A stretch of 64,000 nucleotides of DNA from Chiridota heheva (Eukaryota; Echinodermata; Holothuroidea; Apodida; Chiridotidae). The notes below the pieces were generated by a model. It searched no databases. It was not told the origin of the DNA and was given only the letters and a program-made list of their open reading frames with translations. The translations under genes were made by a program, and so were the position numbers. Shown in pieces: positions 11,114-21,705 of the stretch (within the stretch, counting starts at the first letter, position 1; each line of letters begins with the position of its first letter). Location: assembly GCA_020152595.1 (NCBI GenBank), contig JAIGNY010000143.1, positions 362,501-426,500 on the forward strand, written 5' to 3'.

Positions 11114-11319
11114 TCCACTGGTTCCATATTTTCAAAGAGCAAAATTACATTGCAATACTCATTTAGCATTTTTAGTAGTGTTGCCTACATATACATTGTG
11201 CCAAGAAATAAGCAAATCCACTGCTTCCATATTTTCAAAGAGCAAAATTACATTGCAATACTCATTTAGCATTTTTAGTAGTGTTGCTTACATATACATT
11301 GTGCCAAGAAATAAGCAAA
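11114..11319. repeat. 103-bp tandem duplication (two copies)
   Basis: Copies 11114-11216 and 11217-11319 differ at only a couple of positions (for example GGTTCC against GCTTCC, and GCCTAC against GCTTAC). The near identity implies a recent duplication. Confidence 0.92.
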
Positions 11320-12556
11320 GGCGCCATTTGTTTTATTTATTTTTATGTTTGGTTCTACAAGTTATTTCCTCTAAAATTTTTACTTCTCTCCATCCTTTCC
11401 TCCTTTTCCAGTCATCTCTTTCCTAACCTTTGCGCAATAATTAATTGACACTCTTGTAGAGCTGTGACCGTTTAGCGTGTACACGCTACATGCTCGCAAA
11501 TCTTGTAAACGTTTACTAAATACTTCATTGCGTGTAATCGTTTTTCATACATCATAGTGTCTTGCCGTTGAAAATCAATATTCATGATTTAAATCACACA
11601 CACATTCGGCCGACAAAATCCCAATCAATGACTTTTTACAAATTGTAAACCCGATTAGCATAATCCTTTTATAAATGTGCGAATCACAAATGCGCAGTTA
11701 TCACCAATGAATGGGGATATTATGCACTTTGATTTCGCCGAAATCTGAGTGATCTAACTTGTAAAATGCACCGCGAATGTGCAGCAGTAAACAGTGAAAC
11801 TAACAATAGGCCTAACGTTAGGCCATAAGGCTTTAAATCCCATGCAATCAAGGACCGTTTTATCGACCAAAAAACACTTGAATTGAGACAATCAGTACAT
11901 TTACATGTTTATATTACCTGATGAGTCGAATAAATTTTGCAAGAAAGAAAAAATATTGCATAATAAACAAACAGAAAAAGGTTTTAACAGAGCTGAAATT
12001 CTGCATGCTTCGCAAAGATGGCGGCCATTTTTTTGAGAGGACTGATATTTCAGAACTTCCTTGTGGTGGTGGCGTAGTTCTGAAATGTTTTACAGCGAGG
12101 TATAGCATAGGCCTAGTTTGCAAGATTTTTACAGAACTTTGAAATACGCAGCGAAAAAGTTACGCGATGTTGAGTTTAAATGACATTGAAAGGAAGTTAG
12201 CTGTTCTTTCTAAACTGAATTACCATGCATATTTTTCGTAAAAATGATGATTTATACTGTAGAAGTAAACTTTTTATGATTTGGAAAGCAAAACTCAGCG
12301 TCTATTTGGGCAATGCATGTCAGTACTTTTGCCATACTGGTTGCGCGATTTTTTTTACTTCGCCTCGTAGTTTTGGAGCAATTTTAGTGTATTTCTGAAA
12401 ATTACAGTACTATACTCGTGTACACGATACACGCTTGCTTTTTTTGGCGTGTACACGTTTACTAAAATCCCTAAACGTTCACAGCTCTACCCTCTTGGCA
12501 CGTTTGACTCGGACTGTCGTGGTGCCGTTAAACCTCATCAAACCAAACCAAACCAG
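11320..12556 (+). mobile_element. LINE 3' end, interrupted by a hAT-like element
   Basis: The pyrimidine-rich 3' region to about 11456 resumes at 12490 with CCTCTTGGCACGTTTGACTC, then TGTCGTGGTGCCGTTAAAC and a (AAACC)n tail. The same tail closes the RNase H-bearing LINE copies at 37540-37600 and 51670-51735. This is a short 3' fragment of that family split by a 1-kb insertion. No coding sequence remains. Confidence 0.7.
11457..12489. mobile_element. Non-autonomous hAT-like DNA element
   Basis: Terminal inverted repeats read TAGAGCTGTGACCGTTTAG at the left end and, reverse-complemented, TAGAGCTGTGAACGTTTAG at the right end (one mismatch in 19). Flanking 8-bp direct repeats CACTCTTG (11449-11456) and CCCTCTTG (12490-12497) match at 7 of 8 positions, the target duplication length of hAT elements. 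Subterminal GTGTACACG words are also inverted between the ends. No transposase reading frame is visible, so this is a MITE-like relative. It sits inside a LINE tail. Confidence 0.8.
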
Positions 12557-12559
12557 AAA

Positions 12560-12905
12560 TTTGCAAATATTTTGATCCTGACTGGAGAGGAAATTTGTCT
12601 CTCATACTGCTATTTTCTTATTTATCAATATCATGGTATGTATTAAATGTCTTTGCTTTCTTGCTTTTGTATGTTTTATACAAGTATTTTCAATGCAAAA
12701 TCTGGTTATTTTAAAATAGAAAGTACAAGTATTAAAGAATTAACATTGATTCTTAAGCTCCAAGTAAAAGCTTGCAAGTGTTAAACCCACCTCAGTACAA
12801 AGGCAACATTTATTCTGGGAATGAGATTGTAATTTGTTTCCCATAGGCTTAAAACTTTTAACTGCACTAAACTTCATTTTGGTTGTAATACTATGTATGT
12901 TTTTT
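12560..12905. other. Intron 1 end, with one copy of a short duplicated word
   Basis: TACAAAGGCAACATTTATT at about 12796-12814 recurs at about 12966-12984 inside the damaged exon 2 region. Here it runs into TCTGGGAATGAGATTG. Nothing else is seen. Confidence 0.6.
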
Positions 12906-12911
12906 CATCAG

Positions 12912-13135
12912 TCCAAACCAAACGAGGTAAAAGAGGCAGTCAAAGCAGCCATTGATGCTGGCTAGTACAAAGGCAACATTTATTTGATGATTGGGCCTGG
13001 ATAAATATTTTGTTGAAATGAAGATGTCCAAACCAAACGAGGTAAAAGAGGCAGTCAAAGCAGATGATGCTGGCCCTTCAGGAAAAAATGAACGATGGAA
13101 CTATTAAAAGGGAGGATATCTTCATCACTAGCAAG
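12912..13135 (+). pseudogene. AKR exon 2, duplicated and scrambled
   Basis: After a good acceptor (TTTTTTCATCAG) the exon reads SKPNEVKEAVKAAIDAG (12912-12962) in phase with exon 1, then hits TAG. The same first part is repeated at 13027-13072 with a 3-nt deletion. This is followed directly, in a shifted frame, by ALQEKMNDGTIKREDIFITSK (13073-13135) and a GTGAG donor. In AKR1 enzymes the segment between these two parts (around YRHID, about 15-18 residues) carries the catalytic Asp and Tyr; it is absent here. The terminal Lys of ITSK (codon 13133-13135) is the third catalytic residue and is kept. Either the locus is mutated or the assembly is wrong at this point. Confidence 0.85.
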
Positions 13136-13198
13136 GTGAGGTGGAGGTTTCCTACCATACTCCAACCCCTAAATTGATCCAGAAAGGGGCATGGTGTC

Positions 13199-13238
13199 AC
13201 CAGGGGTGTAGCTAAGAATTTTTATTGGGGAGGGGGTG
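13199..13238 (+). repeat. Left part of a repeat split by the Gypsy insertion
   Basis: CCAGGGGTGTAGCTAAG followed by a G-rich stretch continues, in sense, at 17911 (GTGTGAAGAAATATTTTCC), beyond the LTR element. The full repeat then extends to about 18100. Confidence 0.6.
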
Positions 13239-13415
13239 TGTTATGTAGAGAAAATGACAAGACACAACTAACTCTTAAGAGGTTCACTAGCCATGTGTGT
13301 ATTGACCTTCTGGCCCATGCTTTATCTGACCTTACATGATTAACATATTACAGTATGAAAATGAACATAAATAGATGGGGCTATTCTGTTAAGATCTATA
13401 ACTATATATATGACA
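13239..13415 (-). repeat. 3' LTR of Gypsy element 1
   Basis: This starts TGTTATGTAG and ends TGACA on the + strand, so the ends are TGT...ACA. It is shorter than the other LTR by about 23 bp because a GACAATCTATG...GGTGG segment is missing. Confidence 0.85.
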
Positions 13416-13427
13416 TCTCCCTTCTTA
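13416..13427 (-). other. Polypurine tract of Gypsy element 1
   Basis: On the minus strand TAAGAAGGGAGA abuts the 3' LTR, the expected position for priming plus-strand DNA synthesis. Confidence 0.75.
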
Positions 13428-13788
13428 AGTCTAAGATCCGTACTAAACAAACTCTCAGAAACAGTTTATCTTATTGCTATAAAACAACAATTCAATTCCA
13501 GAAAACATCTGCTGAAAACATGCGATGAGAATTGCTTTAAGTCATTAAGCTGTTTTTGCCAGATAAGCTTTTACTGATCACAAAATATTTAATCTATCTT
13601 TTTTCACTAATAAAGATATCAAACTAAATTTCAACTACACTCTGCACTTCTGCTGTACACTCTCCCAACTATTATTCAACTGGTAAACTATTTGTATAAT
13701 ATAAACAAAGATAATGTGAAACCAAACTATGGTATAGTAATATATACAGGAAACTACATAACAACTTTGTACTCAATGTTTTTGTAAC

Positions 13789-14880
13789 TTAATTCTCTTT
13801 GATGAACCTTCTAGGTCTTTTAATAACTCTACCACTGGATGTTCTCATTTCATTTTTGTTTTGAGTGACAGGTGGAGGGTTGTTGTGGCAACCGGCATCT
13901 TCCTCACCCTCAGGCGTGATAATGTGTGATTCATTTGTTTTTATTAAATGTCTTCTGTTTTGGTCTGAGTTGAGCAGTGGGAGTCTGCACAATGAATGAG
14001 TTAGGTTGGGATGACTTTGTAAGGACTTTTGCTGGATCCCAAGTGCCTTGTTGATTTTGAATTCTTACTGTATCACCAGGGTGAATTTGTGAAAGAGGTT
14101 TAGTGCTACGGTCGTAGTACACCTTTTGCTTGTTTTGACGTTTAAGCAATTTTCCTGGTACATTGTTTTGAATTTGTGGTTGCAGTACTTTACTGGTAAC
14201 TGGCACAGGAGTCTTAAGCCTACGACTCGTCAGCAATTGTGCTGGTGACCCTAGTGTATTAGAGTGTTTCTGTGCTCCAATAGGGCAAGATAAGGATCTT
14301 TCCGATCTAATTTGGCTTTTTTCAGGAGTTTCTTGATTGTTTGGATTGCTCTTTCTGCCATCCCCTTAGATTGGGGATAAGTCGGACTCGAGGTTACATT
14401 CGCAAACTGCCATTTTATAGCAAATTGCTAGAACAGATGACTTGCAAATTGGGGACCGTGGTCAGACACTACTTTGTCCGGTATTCCGTGTCTGGCAAAT
14501 ATCGACTTCAGACGGATAATTACTCCTGCACTGCTGGTATTTGTTAACTCTAAGACTTCCACAAACTTAAAATAATAGTCTACAACGAGCTAATACGTCT
14601 TACCACCTAGATAAAACAAATCAGTCCCGGCTGCCTCCCATTGCCTATTTGGTACTGGGTGTGGTTTAAGTGGCTCTTTAAGATTTAAATTTTGGTATGT
14701 CGAGCAAGTTTGACATCTTGAAATCAAGTCATCAATTTAAGTCATAATTCTAGGCCAAAAGAGCAAGCCTTTCTTTTGCATTTTTGCATCCCTTGGTGCC
14801 CTTCATGATTTTTCATCAACGTTTTTTTTTCTGAGTGAGGTAGGGACAATAAGTTTTTCACCCTTAAATAACATTCCTTC
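13789..14880 (-). pseudogene. Gypsy element 1 integrase
   Basis: Reading minus, a degenerate His/Cys region (ISRCQTC) is followed by a DDE core in pieces: GTDLFYLGG (first Asp), VVSDHGPQF (second Asp) and YPQSKGMAERAI (Glu). A C-terminal domain follows with HPGDTVRIQNQQGTWDPAKV and a basic tail ending RVIKRPRRFIKEN. The core is broken by at least two stops and one frame change; the C-terminal 14236-13931 and 13992-13789 segments overlap in different frames. It cannot encode a working integrase as it stands. Confidence 0.85.
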
Positions 14881-14899
14881 AGCGAAATGTATTTCCTCT

Positions 14900-15529
14900 C
14901 TATAATCCCAGTATGCTTTGATTAATCAGGAACCCCACTTTGGTTTCTGGCCACCCTTCTTCTGTGACCCTTTTGAGTTGTTGTAGTGATTTGTCTGCTT
15001 GAGTTTCATTGACAAACTCCTGTTTCTTTTGAGCTGTCATGGGAAAGTTAGCCACCAAGAAGTGAACGAAAAGTTCCACTTCCTTCTCCAAATCATTGCT
15101 TATATGATCCACCTCTAGGTAGGCTCTGGAGAGAGTATCGGCTATATACATTTCTTTGCCTGGCCTATAGTGTACCTTGAGATCATATTTCTGAACACGC
15201 TATCAAAATCGTTGGATTCTGGGCGGTGCTGACACAAGTGGCTTTCGCATTATTGTTTCCAGTGGCAGGTGATCAGATTCAACCTGAACTACGCGACCAT
15301 AAATGTATTAGTGGAATGTTTCACACCCATACACAATAGCAAGCGTCTCTTTTTCAATTTGCGCATACCCCTGCTCAGTTGGGGATAATGACCTTGATGC
15401 ATAAGCCACTGGGCAATTTTCTTGCAGCAACACTGCTCCTAATCCATATTGAGACGCATCTACAGAGATTTTTACTGGCTTGTCTACATTAAAATATTGC
15501 AATATTGCCTGCGTAGCAAGCTCTTTCAT
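14900..15529 (-). pseudogene. Gypsy element 1 RNase H region
   Basis: Residues KISVDASQYGLGAVLLQ (first catalytic Asp), PVAYASRSL and EKETLAIVYG are the usual start of a Gypsy RNase H. The end of the domain is seen as MYIADTLSRAY, from 15151 on, in another frame. The middle, around 15160-15310, is out of frame. Confidence 0.85.
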
Positions 15530-15639
15530 TTTCTGAAACGCCCTCTCTTTTTCTGTGTCCCAGTGCCATTGAATTTCTTTTCTAGTAGGGCAAGAAGAGG
15601 TGCTGTGACTTTGGACAGACCTGGCAAAAATTTGCCAAT

Positions 15640-16480
15640 GTATTGTACCATTCCTAGGAATCTTTGCAGGTCCTTCTTTGATTCTGGTCTTGGGAGATTT
15701 GTGCCTGCTTCTATTTTAGAATTGTGTGTTTCATGCCATCTCTTGTAAGTATGTGGCCTATGTATTTGATTTCAGAGAGGCCAATTTTGCATTTTTCTTT
15801 GTTCAATTTCAGGTTGTTTTTCCTCGCTTTTTCCAAGACTCGACAAAGGCGTTGATCATGCTCTTTACAAGTTTTGCCCTACACCAAAATATCATCTATG
15901 TATGTGTGGACCCCTTCTATCCCTTCAAAGATTTGGCCAACCGTTTTGTGGAAGACCTCAGGTGCACTATGGATGCCAAATGGCAATCGCAAAAACGGAT
16001 ACCTGCCGAAAGGCGTATTGAACGTGCATAAGTTGGCACTTTCTTCAGTCAGAGGGATTTGCCAAAAACCTTGATTGGCATCAAGGACTGAGCAATATTG
16101 GGCCCCTGCCAGGTTACTTGTGATTTCGTCAACAGTGGGCAGTTGGAAATGTTTCCTTTTTATGGCCTTATTGAGATCCCTGGGATCCAGACAGACACGT
16201 AATCTACTGTTGGCTTTTTCAACAATTGCCAAAGAATTCACCTAGTTGGTGGGGTGTTTATCTTTTTGGATGATTTTGTCCCTTTCCATGCGGTTTAGTT
16301 CTTTCCGCAGTCTTTCCTAAGTGCCACTGGTACTTTTCTGGGTGCGTGGATGACTGGCTTAACATCAAGGTTGACTACGATGTGATGTGTCTTTGGCAAG
16401 CATCCCGCACCTGTAAACACGTAATTGTATTCCTCCAATTTGAGTTTCCGCTCTTTGGATTCATTGCTGACTGCCATCAC
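15640..16480 (-). pseudogene. Gypsy element 1 reverse transcriptase
   Basis: The best block (16241-15879) carries RVCLDPRDLNKAI, a palm segment with the catalytic Asp in YCSVLDANQGFWQIPL, and YIDDILV at about 15885-15902, the catalytic DD box. An upstream N-terminal part, KPVIHAPRKVPVAL, lies in 16480-16295 with a frame break between. The thumb to the left is recognisable only in pieces. Confidence 0.88.
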
Positions 16481-16545
16481 ACGCTGGACTAAGTGTAACT
16501 ACTCACAACTGTTCAATCCCAAAATAGGCTGTGCCCTGTGCATAT

Positions 16546-17060
16546 TCACAACCAAAATTCTATTGGGGTGTTTTGTCCTTGGAAAGCACAATTAAAAGTA
16601 CATTTCCCTACAATGGGAAGCTTTTCACCTGAGTATGTTGAGAGTCTTACTTTGGTTTTTTGGAGCTTTGCATCCTTGTTTATGCTTTGAAACACATGGA
16701 GGGGAAGAATATTGGCCTGGGCACTCGTATCAATTTTCAAGTTGATTTTTTTTCTTTCAAGTTTTAACTCCACCATCCATTCATTAATTTGTTCTTTGTT
16801 AACTACAACTGTATCTAAAAACAGTTCTGCTTCTTCATCACTTTGATCATTATCTGCGATTGCATTGACCGTGTGATTATTCCTAGCGTTACTACGGCAA
16901 CACTTTGCAAAATGTCCAATTTTTTGACAATGCGAACAGGTTTTGCCATAAGCTGGGCACTCCCTAGCTAGGTCCATGTACGTAGGAGCATTTTTTGCAC
17001 TTGAATTTTCTGCTGTTTGTTTGTTTGGGTCTGACAGTTCTTTTGGTATTTGCCCTTTTT
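16546..17060 (-). pseudogene. Gypsy element 1 zinc knuckle and aspartic protease
   Basis: CSHCQKIGHFAKCC is a CCHC nucleocapsid knuckle; a preceding CKKC motif lies across a frame break near 16980. About 100 residues later NLKIDTSAQANILP is the protease active-site loop (codons near 16721-16731), with DTSA in place of the more common DTGA. The frame from 16977 to 16546 is otherwise open. Confidence 0.85.
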
Positions 17061-17081
17061 ACCACCTTGGGAATTACTCCC

Positions 17082-17678
17082 TTAAGGTTTATTAACGGCA
17101 GCCGCATAACATAGCTTTTCTGTTTCTGAGTCTTTCAGGCCTGATAAATTTCTCACCTGTGTTTTGGATACCTCGGATGCACGACACAGATTGATCGCTT
17201 TTTCCAGAGTCAATTCCGCTTCACGAAGCATTCTCTCCCTTGAAACATTGCTGCCTATACCACACACAATTCTGTCTCTGATTAAACTGTGATGCAATTC
17301 ACCGAACTCACAAGATTTCGCTTTATCCCGTAAGTCCGCTACATATTGATGAATGGTTACGTTTTCTAATTCTTTTCTCGAGAAGAACTGATGGAGTTCG
17401 AAGGTTATATTTTTTTTAGGGGTGCAGTGTGCTTTAATTTTTTTTTTTAGAACTGTTGGATCATATAAATCCTCTTCCCTTGCAAAGGTAAAGGAATTAA
17501 AAATCTCTAACCCAGTTTCTCCTATCAGATGGAGGAATATCGAAGCCTGGACTTTTTTGTCCTTGTTTGCCTTTCCAGACGCAACCATATATTAATCAAA
17601 ACGTTGGCTCTACTTCTTCCAATTCATGGAAACATTTCCTTCGAAGGACAAGCATTCAGGCGGCTTCAAAACATCCAT
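17082..17678 (-). pseudogene. Gypsy element 1 Gag (capsid part)
   Basis: A natural start is the ATG at 17678-17676 (MDVLKPPECLSFEG), but a TAG and a TAA follow within about 30 codons. From the ATG at 17588, 168 residues are open, including KVQASIFLHLIGETGLEIF and FFSRKELENVTIHQYVADLR. This resembles the retrotransposon Gag capsid fold of Ty3/Gypsy elements. The two early stops imply that the full protein is not made. Confidence 0.82.
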
Positions 17679-17693
17679 TTTTAAAAGCTATGG

Positions 17694-17710
17694 GTTGTTT
17701 TCTGACACCA
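17694..17710 (-). other. Primer binding site of Gypsy element 1
   Basis: On the minus strand TGGTGTCAGAAAACAAC begins directly at the inner edge of the 5' LTR. TGG is the complement of the tRNA CCA end. The TGGTGTCAGAA form fits a leucine tRNA, by analogy with other invertebrate elements. Confidence 0.75.
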
Positions 17711-17910
17711 TGTTATGTAGAGAAAATGACAAGACACAATTAAGTCTTAAGAGGTTCCTTAGCCATGTGTGTACTGACCTTCTGGCCCATGCTTTATCTG
17801 ACCTTACATGATTAACATATTACAGTATGAAAATGAACATAAATAGATGGGGCTATTCTGTTAAGATGACAATCTATGTTATAGGTGGCTCTATAAATAT
17901 ATATGTGACA
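17711..17910 (-). repeat. 5' LTR of Gypsy element 1
   Basis: A 200-bp LTR with TGTTATGTAG at its inner edge and ATATGTGACA at its outer edge (+ strand). It is about 97% identical to the left LTR over the shared part. Confidence 0.88.
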
Positions 17911-18161
17911 GTGTGAAGAAATATTTTCCAACAAAATCTTTGATGCTGTAGGCGTGAAAGCTAGCACAAAGCGGTAGCCCAAATGGCGTAGGGTCTAGGG
18001 CCCACCTAAGGGCCTCTAGTGGGGTCCAGGGGCGAAGCCCCAGTAGGGAGCTATGGGCTGAAGCCCCAGGAAGCTTTACTATTTTATGGCAGATATTTTT
18101 TCTAAAATTAACACAGATTACATGGCAATATATCACTTCAAAACAGCATGGAAACTTACCT
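17911..18161 (+). repeat. Right part of the split repeat, with GGGGTCCAGGGGCGAAGCCC core
   Basis: The words GGTCTAGGGCCC, GGGGTCCAGGGGCGAAGCCC and GCTATGGGCTGAAGCCCC mark a dispersed family. A second partial copy with GGGGTCCAGGGGCGAA lies at 25188-25245. The DIRS element starts at the end of this stretch. Confidence 0.7.
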
Positions 18162-18179
18162 ATTTACTTTAAATTATAG

Positions 18180-18313
18180 CTTACCTGTCATACTATAAAT
18201 ATGCACTCTCTCCGTTATGTGCTCTATTATCGCACCTTACACCAAACTAAAAACCGCAGTTACCATACCTACTCCACCTTATTACTCACGTCACATCCCA
18301 TACAACTCATATC
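18180..18313 (+). repeat. DIRS left inverted terminal repeat
   Basis: It begins CTTACCTGTCATACTATAAA and matches the reverse complement of 24867-25000 over about 134 bp with few mismatches. Confidence 0.9.
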
Positions 18314-18829
18314 TCTCTTGCGCGGTGTTGTGAACAGACGCTTTGTTGCTTCCTAGAGTGTTTACGAATTTTATTGTGTTTTCTTTCATGATTATTCTGC
18401 CACGGATTCGTGCGTTTTAGCACAAGTACTGTGGATTTTAAATGCCTGAAGCTTCTTGGTAATATCGTTCCTACTTCGTATTTTTCAAGATATTTACATG
18501 GTATTATCTGATCGTCGTAGACCCTACAGTATACACCACATATAGACACTTCGGAGCAGGTCTTTCGTTTCGTTTGCGAAACCGAGAGAGGTTTGATCCG
18601 GCAAGTCCGGCTCCTCTCCCTGCCTGGTTTTTGTCCCTATCCTTTTTTGGAACCTTGGTTGGGTTTATTTCAAAGGTATATTTGTATTATTATATGAATT
18701 ACGGAAATCAGTGTCTAACAAATCATGAGCCTATCCTTCTGATTTTTCACCCATTGCTTTTTACGTTAGGATAGCTTTCCTATTGAGTTTGCATTAAGCA
18801 AGATGGTGGATTTATACATACCCAGCCTC

Positions 18830-19395
18830 ATGTTACATTGATTGTATATATTGTTGATTGCTGCCCTCTTTTCTGAGTTAGAGCCAAAGGTGCAGTGGAG
18901 TTGGCTTGAGATAGGCCTGTAGGAAGATAACACAGATTTTTTTGTTTTCCGTACAGATCTGCAACTTCAAAGTTGTTTGGGGTCCTTCGTTTCTCGTAGC
19001 CAGCGAGGTGCGAAGGGTGGGATATTTTCCTCTTAGGCCCATAATTAGTCTCTCGCTTAAAGAGGCGTATAAGGGCATTAATTTCGGAAAATTCTGACTT
19101 TGTCAACGTTACAATTTTTTTTATCTGGCCTCCTTGTTTCGAGCTTCCTTATAAAAATTTATACCCCCACTCCGTCCGCAAGTGGAATAAATCCAACTTG
19201 AGGCCCATAAGGGAAGTAGTTATAAACTTCTCAAAAAAGGGTCTGTGTTGGTCTGACTCCCCTGTTCAAGGCTGTTCCTACCAGTCTCTTACCCCCCAGA
19301 CGGGATTGACTCGAAGAGCGAGTGTTGATTCGGTCTATACATATATGTAAAGGTCTGGACCTTCCCGCGTAGGGATTCAGTCCATCAAAGTAGTC
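18830..19395. other. DIRS 5' non-coding region
   Basis: This lies between the left terminal repeat and the first Gag-like frame. The short open frames show no known motif. Confidence 0.5.
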
Positions 19396-19396
19396 T

Positions 19397-21618
19397 GTGA
19401 GCGGGTTGGTTACCCCGGCTCCGGCTAGACCGCTATTACCCTTCGGATTCCCCGCGAGCAGGTCGATCCGTCTACGGTTTCCGTTGCGGATACCGGTGGG
19501 TTGCTTTTACAAGCCCGTCCACAGACGGCCTCATTACCGGCTCATTACTGGCGCCCTGTGGGCGCCTGTCGCCCCCTCCGCCGCCCTCTACCCGGGGTCG
19601 GCGGTGACGGCCGGGACCCAGCTGTAGACCAATGGAGCCACAACGCGAGTGTGCCTGCGTCGGTCAGCGAGCCGCCACGGTTACTCAGTCCCTCCGAGTC
19701 CGTTTCCCGAAACAGGTCACTGAGTGTCCGCAGCGCTTCACGCCGGTCCAGACGCAGAGATCCCGCTCTCACTCCCATGGTAGGGACCGGGAAGCGGAAA
19801 AGGCAGGAGTAGGTCACCTTGTTGACGCCGACGCAGGTCCCGCTCCCGGTCACGAGGATATGGGCATGGCACAGGCCGGCAGCCCAAGGGCGCCTCTGAA
19901 GAAGCCCAATTGGAAGAACAGGCTCATACACTGTTCAATCAGTGGTCGGCTCCACCCCATACTTCCTCTGACTCTCGGCTTCTATCACCATCGGTGACGG
20001 AGAGCCGGCCTAGCTCCCATTTGCCAGACGATGACATGCTGTCAGTCCACCAGTTGGATGGAGAGCTTTCGGACCTGGACATGCCCTTGGCCGGTCCTGT
20101 GTCCCAGGACCTGCACCTCAGGGACTTGGTGTTCTCTGCAGTGGCTCTGGCTCCTGACCCGTTGGCAGGGATAATAATAATAATAATAGTAATTCTTATA
20201 TAGCGCTTTATACTGTCCTAGACTGTCTCAAAGCGCCTTACAATTATTACCCTGGTCACTGGGCCTTAACTTTCCTGAAAACTTTCTCACTCCCTGGGGA
20301 GTCACAAGCCCGTTTTATCAGCAGCCATATACAGGCGCCGGGCTCCAAACACATAGAACTGTCACTGCCCTCACAGGTACCCATTACAGCTGGGTGGACT
20401 GAAGCAATGAAGATAAAGTGTCTTGCTCAAGGACACAACACACTGGCCTGGCCAGGAATCGAACCCAGTACCTTCCACACCAGAGCCCGACACCTTAACC
20501 ACTAGGCCACTGTGCTCCACATGGGAGAACCGTCGGGAAACCGGCCGGTTCTGTTGGAAAGGGGCTTGTTCCCTTCTGCCCCTACCGCGGCTCCACTGCC
20601 AGCCGAGTGTGACATTACTCAACTCCTAAACTTGATGCATTCCCAGCTGGGTATGATATTCGAGGCAGGAGTGCCAACGGAAGCGTCCTCGCACCATCGG
20701 CTTCGCCAGCTGGTTTCGGTGGTGCCTGCGACGGAATCTACAGCTCCGATTCGTAGATTCCCCTGGAAACGTCGGTAGGGACGCGTTTCCAGGCATGGGC
20801 TAGGACGCCAACACGAGATTGGACGTCCTACCCCAAGGACTTGAACCGCCTAGTCAGTGTTTCAAGGTGGATTATCAGTCCTGCATTCGGTCTTGCCCAA
20901 TTCCGCAGGAAGTCCTTGATCTCCTTCAATGTCCAAGTTCCGGCGCGTCACGCATTGCATTACGGTGGGCAAAGGACGCGGTCCAAGGTTGCGTGATGCA
21001 TTCTTGCAGCACCACGAAGAGACTATCCGCGCCCTTGATCGTGTCGCCAAGATGGAGATCAAGTTTCAAGGCTTAGCGCTTTGGGTGGCCAAATGTGTAA
21101 GACGCACTGTGGAGCCCTCCAAGGGCTTATCAGAGCGCATTGAACCCCTGCTACGAGGGATCTGGGGCCTGGTCGAAGCGACTGTCGGTTAGCTGTCTTG
21201 ACTTTCCACCCCGCTGAACGCCGAGAGGCGCGAAAACGTACTTCCTCTCCTGAGCCTTAGCGACGCCACTCTGGCCGACCAACGGAGACTCCCCCATGAG
21301 GGCCCCAATCTTTTCGCGGGCCATTTTGAGGACGTAGTGTTCTGACAGGCTCAGTGCCAGGACGCCCTCCGTAAGACTCAAAAGCTGTTGAGCAAGACCC
21401 GTCCTGTGCTGACCACTTCTCAACCCCTGTCTAGGGGCGGCCGCTCTCCTGGCTCTGCACGAGGCAGGAACCGGAGACGTAGGCCCAGTGGTCCTCCTGG
21501 CAGGGGGCAAGTCCCTACTGGACAAAATTTTGAGCAGGTCACTGTGACTTGGGGGCGTCGCCGCTTCATGCCATCGGCAAAACGCGCTGCGAAACCCCGG
21601 TCAGGGAAGCGTTTTTGA
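19397..21618 (+). pseudogene. DIRS Gag-like region (interrupted by a SINE)
   Basis: CpG-rich coding-like DNA in several frames precedes the RT. The C-terminal part (21388-21618) is strongly basic and Gly/Arg-rich, with SRGGRSPGSARGRNRRRRP and ending KRAAKPRSGKRF, as is usual just before the pol frame of DIRS elements. The middle is split by the SINE at 20171-20520, and frames change repeatedly. No domain signature beyond composition and position supports the assignment. Confidence 0.6.
20171..20520 (-). mobile_element. tRNA-headed SINE inserted in DIRS gag
   Basis: On the minus strand the head contains an A-box-like GTGGCCTAGTGGTTAAGG and a B-box-like GGGTTCGATTCC, spaced as in a tRNA. The body ends AAGCGCTATATAAGAATTAC followed by an (ATT)n tail at 20171-20187. 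This is the standard build of a polymerase III SINE. No clear target duplication was found. Confidence 0.85.
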
Positions 21619-21705
21619 CGCGCCCCAGGCGAGCTCTCTACCAGCAGGTCGGGTAGAGGGGCCGCCTAGGTCACTTCGGGACGGCCTGGTCCAGGATTTC
21701 GTTCG

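Larger units (their letters stand above)
13239..17910 (-). mobile_element. Ty3/Gypsy LTR retrotransposon, complete structure, decayed coding
   Basis: A 4.7-kb element is read on the minus strand. It has LTRs at both ends, a tRNA-type primer site, a polypurine tract, and gag, protease, RT, RNase H and integrase in the Ty3/Gypsy order. The flanks GGGTG (left) and GTGTG (right) match at 4 of 5 positions and may be the target duplication. Over the shared ~158 bp the LTRs differ at about five sites, so the insertion is fairly young, but the coding region already has stops and frameshifts. The protein style (SURL/Mag-like) is an impression, not a computed placement. Confidence 0.92.

Noticed and set aside
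12912..13072. Mutually exclusive alternative AKR exons
   Set aside because: Neither copy is a complete exon: the first has a stop and no donor, and the second lacks an acceptor and shifts frame. Damage or misassembly is simpler.
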